NCBI GenBank assembly: GCA_013398015.1 | Contig: VZRR01007589.1 | Location: 304,266 to 368,265, forward strand | Reading direction: 5' to 3' | DNA: 64,000 nucleotides | From: Oreocharis arfaki | Taxonomy: Eukaryota > Chordata > Aves > Passeriformes > Paramythiidae | In this document: piece after piece, positions 50,801-61,000 of the stretch | Layout: the number at the start of each line of letters is the position of its first letter | Numbering within the stretch: the first letter of the stretch is position 1 | Made by a program: the position numbers and the translations under genes | Notes under the pieces: generated by a model | The model's input: the letters and a program-made list of their open reading frames with translations, nothing else | Database searches by the model: none | What the model was told of the DNA's origin: nothing

Positions 50801-51799
50801 CCCTGTAAGATGCCTGCAGAGATGCCAAACCCAGCAAACACAAATTAATTGACAAAGATAAGATAAGAAGAGGTTGGGTGTGCAGAAACACTAACAACCC
50901 AGTTCTCTGCACAGATAAGGTGTAAGTAACAACATGATCAGGCAGAGCTGGAGGCTGAGACTTGAGCATTTTATGTAAGCAGCCTCACAGCAATCTGCCT
51001 TTCGGAGGGCATGGGAATCAGGAGCCTGTTTTCTCCCATAGAAAACAGAGCTGAATAAAAGAAATATAAACACATGGATTTATACTGTTTCAGTGAATGT
51101 TGGCAAGATTCACCTCTGTACTCTACTAACGCAAAGCAGTTTATCCACCTAGGTTAATCAGCCAGATCAGCAGAACTTAAGGTCACTTTTGCTTAAAAGG
51201 GGAACTAAAGCAACTGGGATATACCAGGGTATGCTTTAATAGATTTATGGATATATCAGCATGCACCACTGATATTTGTGGACCTATATTTAACGGTTTT
51301 AAAAGGAACTGTAGCAGTGAAGAGTAACAATAAAGACAAGCAAGTAATTTGAACATAATTATATTTCTCTATATTTTTATCTGTCCCTGTCACCCCAATA
51401 TAAACGCTTACCTACTCACTCAAACCTCCTAGAGCCTCCCACCTACTGAAACAGATGTTTCTTGCCTGGCTGAAACATGACAGCGCTGATAGAGGACAAA
51501 ATCCTATTAAAGTAGTACCTATGTTGTTAGATAGCTGGATTTGAGCATACAAGTACCTTGTGCTTAAAACGTTATAGAAGGACCAAAACCTGACAAAACT
51601 CCTTTAGGTCCAGTAAAGCTCACTTTATTTATAAACTCAAAGATCAATTTCAGCTGGGAGGGCCCCTTAAAGGCCTGTCCTCCTTGCAAGGACATCCTAG
51701 ACCCAGCCAGAGATGCCCTGGTTTTGCTTTGCAGTCTCATGCCAGTGAGCTCAAAGGAAGTCTTAAGGAGCCCTTTGCAAACTTCCCCTTGCTACTTAC
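47811..51799 (-). other. PDGFD: PDGFD intron 2
   Basis: This is 4.0 kb separating the two CUB exons. A GC-richer section lies at 48160-48650 and a cluster of POU/homeodomain-like motifs at 49820-49865. I recognise no transposable element here and no coding exon. Splitting of the CUB domain by a phase-2 intron right after the conserved Cys-Arg is as in the human gene, as far as I recall. Confidence 0.9.
49820..49865. promoter_or_regulatory. POU/homeodomain motif cluster
   Basis: An octamer ATGCAAAT (49836-49843) overlaps AATTA and is followed within 20 bp by ATTAGCATTAAT. Dense AT-rich homeobox-type sites are common in developmental enhancers but also arise by chance in AT-rich DNA. Confidence 0.2.
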
Positions 51800-52004
51800 C
51801 TGCAGATCTCATTTTCGGGTTCCTCCAGTCCAAACTGATTATCAAAAGCCAGCTGGATCCTGGTGCTCTCTGGGGAGTGGAGCCGCCACGTCAGCAGGAG
51901 GTTCCTGGGGTAGCTGCTGGGGAAGCGAGGACTGTGGATGCAGCCATTCCCTGCCACACTGATGGTCTCTTCTTTCCGGTACAAGTCTGTGAGGTGATTG
52001 CTCT
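51800..52004 (-). CDS. PDGFD: PDGFD exon 2: CUB domain, N-terminal half
   Basis: This 205-nt exon has acceptor taacag|AGAG at 52005/52004 and donor TGCAG|gtaagt at 51800/51799. Reading starts with two bases that finish a codon begun in exon 1. The peptide begins ESNHLTDLYRKEET and continues into the CUB domain with SPRFPSSYPRNLLLTWRL, DNQFGLEEPENEICR. The CUB fold is a beta-sandwich; in latent PDGF-D it blocks receptor binding and is cut off on activation. The Cys of EICR matches human Cys109, which pairs with the Cys of RWCG in exon 3. An oddity is GNGC at codon 51942-51940, where human has GNGY; this adds a cysteine at human-equivalent position 63. A second acceptor AG lies 18 nt inside the exon (51990-51987, cacag|ACTT) and would drop ESNHLT while keeping the frame. 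Confidence 0.96.
51987..52004 (-). promoter_or_regulatory. PDGFD: Tandem alternative splice acceptor at exon 2
   Basis: Two AG acceptors lie 18 nt apart: taacag ending at 52005 and cacctcacag ending at 51987. Use of the inner one removes 18 nt and gives G|AC (Asp) at the junction, deleting ESNHLT in frame. A human PDGF-D isoform lacking residues 42-47 is known, and the deleted residues correspond exactly. The function of the six-residue segment, which sits just before the CUB domain, is not known to me. Confidence 0.7.
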
Positions 52005-55000
52005 CTGTTAGTAGTCACAACTTGTAGAAATTAGTATGTTGTTCCAGTTACAGAAAGGCAAAAAACACAACAGTTTATAACACAGCACAATCATTTGCAT
52101 TTCAAGTCTATTAAAAGTTGGGTCTAGGAGCAGTTATTATTAAATAGGAAGTACAGTGTATTTTCTCTTAATTCAATCCCCTCTTAAACAGAAAGAACAA
52201 CGGAACTCAAGTATATAGACTCTTTATTTTACAAGAAATGTATCACTATTTTTACATTTACATTGATTATATAATTTCATTCTCACCACTTCGGCTTTAA
52301 AACAGAATTAAACCTTAATAAAAGCTGCAAGGTTTAAAACAATGAAGTAAGACAGACTGAAATAAAAAAGGTGAACAGCCCTGCTTCCTGAGTTTTGTGC
52401 TCTGGGGAGCAATGCCCTCTGAACAAAAGCAGCAAAAAAGAGCTGCAAGAAAGTGAGTATGGGTGAATTTAAATTTCTTTACTGTGCTTAAGAATTTCCT
52501 CCCAGAAACATGTGTAAGGTCACATTTTGATTTTATTTATACGGTGTGAACCATTTGCTGCCTATGGTCCATTGACACAAACAGCTACCCCATGGTTATA
52601 CCTATGTAACTCAGGCCAGATTCTGTCCCACCAACCATTCTACTCAGTAATTTCAAGACAAATAGCCAAGTCTTTACTTAATTAAAATTCCGCAACTTCT
52701 GCCTGAGCAAACATTCAATTGTTCCTAAAGTTTACTTATACTGAGGTAAAGCCTCTGCTGCTGTAAATCCCTGGCTCCAAGGATTACAGGAACTTTGGCA
52801 AGATCCAACTCTCTAAAAGTCAAAATGCCTTCTCAGTTGCACCATGCACTTGCACAGCCCAGATGTTTCTGACACTGGAATTCGGGTCAGTTTGCATCAA
52901 AGAACTCCAAACAACCATCCTTCCATGCATTGACAACTTTAGGATGGGGAAATTTTGAGGATCAGAAGGCTCCAAGGAAACATGGAGATCATGACAGGTT
53001 TTCCCAGGCAAGACACACACCTCCGAGCCTCCATCTGTGGGACAGCTACCTGTGCTCCTCCCCCACATGATGTCTGGGGATCTACATGGATTTGGACACT
53101 TATTTGCATGTAAACACTCAACTCTGGTGTCTTTATCTTAAACTGAACATCACTCCACTCTGCAGAATGCCAGGTCTACCTCCAGCTCCACTGCAAGAAA
53201 CAGAAATAGAAAACTGGGGCCTTCTCCTAAATTTGGCTACTGAGGAAGAATAAATGGGGGAAAATTAACTCCACCAAGCCACGATGTGAACACTGCAAGC
53301 ACAAAACCAAAGCAACCAGCTGCAGCCATCTGTCACACACACTAATCTGACTCTTCACTCTTAAAATAAAATCTAACGTGTGACTGAAGTTTTCTAAGCT
53401 CTTTATATAAAATAAATATACTTGTTTAATGAATGCTCATTAAAAACAGAAATACAGACAAATGGTACAAACTTCATGATTAGTACATCTATTTTTCAGG
53501 TTGCTTTTCACTGGTTCCTGGCTGTAAACACCTCCCTGCACACAGCTGTAAGCAAAGCACGGTTGTCTAACAACAGTTCATTGTACTCTTCTGACAGGGA
53601 AGTAATTATAGCTTCCAAACAACCCGAAACTCAGAAGACAAAAGTCTGTGTTCCTATAAAACTATCTCCACATACCTAATTGTGACATCTTTCTAAGACA
53701 CTTTCACACCCTGAGCCACCCTTTTAAAGTAAATGCAGCCCTAACTCACGAAGTGCAGAACTACCCAGTTTTGTTTTGTTCTGCTTTGACCAAACAACTT
53801 GCATTGGAAAAGTGCCAATCTGGTAAAAATAAAGACCACCCACCTATTAGTTTTGCTGTGATTTTGATCAGGGACATCTCTGCTGAAGTCTGTTTTATAT
53901 TTGCTTTTATTCTAAAAAAAGGGGGAAAAAGACATCTGTGGGGTTTTTTCTTCCCCTAATCTGGAATGAAACAAAATGTCCAGCCAACACTACTGAGTTC
54001 TTACTGAAATGCTGAAGACCTTTGGACTCTGAAAAACACCCAGTACACCATGAGGACAAGATATTTCACAGGACTTTGTCCAAAACGTCCAAGAAAAGGG
54101 ATAAAAATAAAACAGATTTGATGATAACAAACAAGTGAAACAACCATTCCCTAAGTCAGAACAAAAATTACTCCAGTAAAACACGGCAAAACTCCTCCTA
54201 TGCCTTAGAGTCCTTTGATCTTCTCTCTTGGACAGCAAACTATTGCCATTTTCCCTCTGTCACCATGTATTTCACTGTGTGGTTCAGTCTGGTTCATGAT
54301 TCTGAGGGAAAGGTTCCCTTTTCCCAGGCAGTCCCAGAACAGGCTTTACCCTGGTGTTGTCAGCTGCTGAAATCAGAGTTCTGGGGACAGTATCCCTTAA
54401 ATGTACTCATACATACACCCCCAAAAGAAACATCTGTGCACTTTACACAGCACACCAGCTGAGAATGAACACTATCTGTGCTTTTGTACACCAAGAGGAG
54501 GGTCTGTCACGGCTTTTCATTTAACTTAAACTCTGAATCTCACAGACCATGGTGCTGTGCCTGCAAGTCAATCAAACCTGACCAAGACCAGTGCTGAAAT
54601 GTCATGTCTGGCACAGCTCTGAGGTATGCAAGCTGAACAGGTACATGGAGCAACAGAGCTGCACGTGTTATGAAGTTTGAAAATCAAAGCACGGTGACTT
54701 GCTATTTGTATCATGGTAAATGCAGCAATTATAAAGTCACTGTAGAGGAAAGGCTGGAGAGAAGCATGGGGAGAAAATTCTCACTATAGAAAAGTAAGAG
54801 ATATTCAAATATTGCACTCTGAGGAAAAGCCCATTCCACAAAGGCAGAAAGTATGTTTGATGAGAATGACCATAAATACTCTGTCTATAGCCCACATGGG
54901 ATGAAATCTAAATCTACTTGGAGCCTTCACCTGACACTGGAGCAGACTCTTCGGGAGCTCTGAAACAGCCTGATTCCCTCTTGCCTCCCTCCCCATGCAC

Positions 55001-58000
55001 TAAATTACAACCTGAAGAGATGTAGCCAGCACTGGAATCAAACACACTAGAATTTTCCAAGGGGATTTTCACTGAGATTTCACAGTGCTATCAGGATTAG
55101 ATAGAACACAGTCAACCAAGACTTGCTCTCAGGAGGTTGGCTCCTCGTGAATCATCAAGCATCTGGGAAACAGCTTGAGGAGATGTGAGCAACTCCCGCA
55201 CTTTTTGTATCAACAAAGCTATGAGACGAAAATAAGACCTTTCCAAGCAGACAAGCATTGTCCTCATCAGACACACTGGGGGAACTCATGGAAATCACAC
55301 ATGAGGCAAGGGGAAAGTCAGGATAAAAAACACTTAATAAAAGATAAAGGGAAAGAGAAAGACAGTGAAGGCACTGAAGTGTCCCATGTTGCAACACAAC
55401 ACAGTGCAGCACTACACAGTGTCCTGAATGTCACATTCTAACTGTATTCCATAATGCTTTACGGGAGTAAATAAAACACGACAGTGCATAATGCACTGCC
55501 TGTCAAATTTACTAAAAAGCATATAAAATCATTTCACAATGAATAAAAGCAGGTGCTAAGTCAGAAGGCAAAAAGGCCATTTAGGCCATACACAGAAGGA
55601 GGATATTCTAGATGGCAGGAGCCACAAACACATCCTTGCACTGGGGGAGAAAAACTATCTCATAAGGAAGATAAGTGGGAAGGAATCTGGAAGGCATCCT
55701 TTTTGTGAGGCAATTCCCTGTAGAGAGTCTGAGCTAATCGGGAAGCAGCTTGTTCTATATTTTATTTATCTGAACTAAACTCTCTTTTTTTTTTCTCTTA
55801 ATTCTTTTGCAACCACTAATTTTAAACATAATGGCATACATGATAGTCCAGCTGTCCAAATCAGAGGAGCTCCCATTTAAGTGCTCAAGGCAGCTGCATT
55901 TTCCAAAGTGCTTGCCTTCCTCTCCCTGCAAAGAGTGAAGCTGGGTGTCAGAGTGGGAACCAGGAGGCACAGTTCAATATCAGGAAAATGTGCTTGTCTC
56001 AAGACTGTCCCCACCATGGGTGCCCAGTACACCCAATGTTTCCCCTTCCCAGCTAGGCCATGCTACATGAGCAGCAAGAATCAGAAACACAAATTTCATC
56101 CTGTGTTTTCTCTGGATGCCTGCACTTCCTTTGGAGCTTTAGCAACCTATCAACACTTTCCTCTAAAAGCTACTCCTCCTAGTCATGACATGCCTATTCC
56201 TACAGACAGAAGTCTGGTTGTATCATCATTCAATAGACAATGAATTCCTTCACTAAAACAACAGCAACAATAATATAAAAAAACCCCAACCAACCCAAAA
56301 GGCAATTTCTAACTGATAACAGCCAATCTGACATCTGTTCTACAATATATCCAGCAAGGAGAGTCTGTATCAATTCCTTTAGAAAGAAGAAGAATTCAGA
56401 AAATGACCTTGTTTAAGGACCTAACCAACAATACAGAATATTTAGCTCCACTTTTCTAAGGTTTCTGGAATTTCAGCTTCACTTCCTAAGGTGCTGTCTG
56501 TCTTGTGTGTAAGTTTGCTTCTGTCTTTCTTCCCCTTGGGAAAGCTCTCCAACCAACACTGACACAGCGGTAAAGGCTGAAAAAATACCATACTCTGACA
56601 TGTTTTATGACAAGAAATATACCCTCTGAAATGCCATGGAGTGTAATCTGACGAGCTCATCCTCTGGTCCAGCTGAGGAGAGAGTTTCTGAGAATCATGG
56701 AGAAGTTAATTTACTGCTTGAAAAATGTATTTGTTATTTCAGGAAAGGACCTTGGGATTTTGCACGTGGGAGTTTTCCAGATATAACTCTCCTCCCCCGC
56801 GGCTGTTGTCTTCAAAAAAAAAAAAATACAGCAGTCAGTGGTTTGCCACCAGTTTTTAAACAAATAAGATAACCTTCAGGGAGAATAATAACTCTTCAGT
56901 TCCTCCAGTTGAAAATTAGCCTGATCTAAATAGCTGAATCCACAGAGAAGCAAAGAACAGTAAAACACTTTTGAATCCAGACCACAAATCAGTTCATCTC
57001 GGGGACAGGCATGCCAAGTGAGCTGTATTTATGGCAGCCTGTTCAGACAGTCACTGGCTTTTTCTCTATTCCCCACCCTCCTGCAATAAGCAGAAACTTT
57101 ACTTGTTATCCATAAAGTTCTGAGTAAATCAAATGAAAAGATGACAGAGTTCATTAACAAAATTACATATTCCATAGCTGGTCACAGCTTGTTGGGAAAA
57201 TGTAAAACTGTAAAGTTATTTTCTCTTAAATATGGTTAAAAATGTAGGTTTTTTTGATTTGCGTTTTTGTTTTTTGTGGGTTTGTTTAAGTGGATATAAA
57301 CAATAAAATAAATCCTAGACAGTGAAGACAACATCACACTTCTGCTCTCTAATGCAGAATACACCACTATGTGGTAGTACCAGTCCTAGACATCTCTGTC
57401 CTTTTAATGACAGAGGCCTAACACACCTAAGTCAGCCCAGCTCCCATATCAATTCACCAGCAGTTCTCCAAGCAGGCAAACCAAAGGAGGGAAAGGACTG
57501 GCATGGTCAGTAATGAAATGGGTATAGCACAATCCCAGCCAAGCTAAAAGCTGCAAATTGTCTCTTGTGGAGGCACTAAACTGAGAAACAGGCAATCTGG
57601 TATAAAAATGCATATGTAGGAATATATTGAGACAGTGGATCCATCCAAAACATCACTTCAAGTTGCTTTCAGCTTTATACAACTTCAATAACCCCATTTA
57701 TTTCAGGAACACAACAAACTTATAGTTAAGCTCATACTTAAAGAGTTTGCTGGATCAAGACCCCCAGAAAAAGAGAACAGTATTTTAACACCACCTAATC
57801 TGTTACTTACCACCCAGCAAACAAGCAATTAAAAAGTGAACCAGTGGAGTGATGAAAGGTTTCATGGGTTTGCCACTGAACTTCCAAGAAGCAGCTCCAG
57901 GTACCTGCTCCTTCTCTTATCAACAGGCCTCTTTTTTTTTATCAGGAGCATGAAAGATACTCCAGGCAGCATCAGAGTTCTTATCTAAAGCATGACCTGT

Positions 58001-61000
58001 TCCGTCACAGAGGCAATATCAAAAAATACTCTGTGCATGCTCAGCCAAATTCAGACCTCACATGCAATCAGCTCCCTCCAAGTCCCCGAGCAGTGTGCAG
58101 ATATATATCCATAGAGGATTTACCAAAGAAACAAAAAAATTGACCTGTACTTGAAATAAACAAAATTAGCCGGTGCACAACACCAGTATAAAAGGTTTCA
58201 AAGAATGAAAACACTCCAGACATTTAAAATTCAAGTCAGGGCCATTATCCATTTGATAACAAAATGGTTAGTAGTCTGCCTGTGGCTCTATGAAGAGCAA
58301 CCCCACTAGTGCTGGTGGTACACAGTCAATCTGTGGTTGAACATGACCTCAGCAAAGACCGCTCACGAGAATATTAAACAAGCAATTGATAACGAAGTCC
58401 AGGCACATGATTCAAAGAGAGAGCCTGTCTCTATGCTTGTCACTAAAAGGAGCATAATTTTATTTACATTTAATAATACTACTCTCCCCGTGAAATGGTC
58501 ACTGTCATAAGTGCATTTTGCATACAGAACTAAAAAAACAGCCCTGAAATGAAGAAGGTGGGACTCCATTTTGGTGGGGTGAAGGCTGTAACCCTCCTTT
58601 TGCCCGCTTTGGTGGCAAAGTCTTTTGCTCACACTTCCACAGATGAATACTGAGAAAACAACTCCTTAATCACGTTTACAAAGATACCAAACTCAGTGAT
58701 GTTTGGTTTTAGCAGTGACTTTTATTACTTGCTTTTATTTGACATCTTGGTAGATATTTTCTTCTACACAAAAGAACATACTGAATGTCTTACAGTAAAG
58801 CAAAAGTGTCTTTAGAAAAGTAACATATGTTAGGCCAACATATACATAAAAAACTTTGTTAACTGCTAGTTCTTTCATGATGGGTGGTAGTGTTGCAATG
58901 CATCTCTCTGTTGGACTCTTAAACCAACAGCGAACTGAATGTATTTTTTTCTTGGGATTTCATAATTAAGTATCAAAGAGGAAAATGTGTGTTTCAAGAA
59001 TGTGTAGCTCTAACGATGTGCAGTGAGACTAATGCATATATCCCCATGATCATGAGCATAAAAAAGCATAAAACCTAGAGAAACCGTGAGAAAAAATACA
59101 GAGGGAAATTATTCTCCTGGTGCTCCAAAGAGCTTAAGGGAAACATGATAACTGAAGCAGATGTTTGCAGTGAGTGCCAACATCTTTGCAAGAAGGCTGG
59201 CACATAAAAGTTGTGTAGTGCCTTGGACAAGATGATGCCAATTAGAGACACAATTGCTATTAAGTACAAATACCAACACTGGACATTGGCTCATACTCTT
59301 TCGCAAAGAAATAGCACGTTGTGGACTTAGACACTCTGAATCTTCCTGTTTAGGCAGTGGCTTCAAGAAAGCAGACCTTTATGGGAAGCTTCCTTCTAAT
59401 TCTCCTGGTGCAATGAAAATGCATTCCTTTCCCATTTTCCCTTTATTATTTTTCAGTTTTTTACAACCAAACAAGGACTTTCTGCCTCTGTAAGTCTGGC
59501 ATAGCTCAAGTCTTAAAAGAGAATTGGTTTTAAGATACTGTTTTAGAAACTGTTTCACTCAAGGACTTCTAAGCCTGATCAAGACAGGGAACTTCCTTAT
59601 AGAAAGAAAAATGTTAATAGAAGGAAAAAGAAAATCCAGTCAAAAGGGGAAAGGCTTCTCATGTTGAACATATTGTAGCAGATAGACAGGCAATTACAGA
59701 GTGGAGGTCACATGTTGGAACATTAGGCAGTAAAAGGAAATCTGTTTCAAAAGAAAAATCAAGGCAATTTTCACTTGTGATGTGAGTTTCCTTACCCTCT
59801 GTGTCAGCACTGAAGATCCAAAATCTCTGAAAGGGAGTGAAAGGTCACTTCTTATAATGGAAAGTCTGGCAATAATATTCTAACAGACATCCTTTGCTTG
59901 GACTGCGTTTGCCATGGGCATGTTTTTTGTCTCTTAGAGTCCATACATCAACCAACGGCGCAAAGATAAATGCTTGTGGGGATATTGCAGCTCCTTTAAG
60001 GCAGGTGCATTTTAATACTTTAAAGTTACCTAAATCTTTTTTAAAAAGGCAGATCTCATTGTATTAAAATATGATTGTTGGTAGTCTGTTCCATCTTATG
60101 CAGTAGCCTAACAGCTAAAAAATGAACTCTATTCCAGTCAATATCAGGACACAGCTAAATTTCCTCCAAGGAAACAGGAGCCTGTGTTGTGATTCCTCTA
60201 TTTGCTTTAGAGGATTCAGACCACTTCTGTCTCCTCTCAAGGGACAGACAGATTCTGGGTGCTGCTTCAAAGATGGCTTGTCCATTTTCCAAGAAATGGA
60301 TGGAGGTAAAATGCAGAAGAATTTCTTGGCACAAGGACCAGGACTCAAGATTTAGCCAAAGAAGTAAAGACCCAGAAGCTTTTCTACTTTCTATTCCAAG
60401 GCACTCTGTCATGAGTCTCTGACAGTTTAGACCAGAGTAGACCATGCCATGGCCCCCTTTTTTCTCCCATACCTTATACCTTTTCTTCTGCTGAAAACCA
60501 CAGCACTGGTGCAAAGAGGGCAGAAGACACTGAGATCTCTTCCCAGCACGAAGGCATTGAGATCTCTTCCCGGCATGAAGGCAGAACACGAGAAGGGTCA
60601 CAGGGGTGGCTTTACATCATTTAGATCAAACCCGTGTTGCGAAACAAAATTCCCAGTCTGGAAAGTAATTTAAGTCATGCATACTGAAAGTACTGAGAAC
60701 TTGAAGTGCGGGGGATCTCTCCTGTAAGCGCTTAGGATTTTCTCTGGAGGTCTGGCATCAGAACGCTGCAGAGCTGTCATGTGGATAGATACTGCAATTC
60801 AACAAAGTTTCCAGGCACATAAAATTCTTGGCTGTGGCCTTCTTTCATTGTTATGATCCTGCACCAAAGAATCATCTAGACATTTCCTTAGTCCTTCACC
60901 TAGGAACAAAACTACATGTGGTTAAAGTGCAAGAGAGCTCATTCACTGCCAATACACAGGGACCAGCGGCTGGGAAGATGATACTGGTGTGTATCAACAC

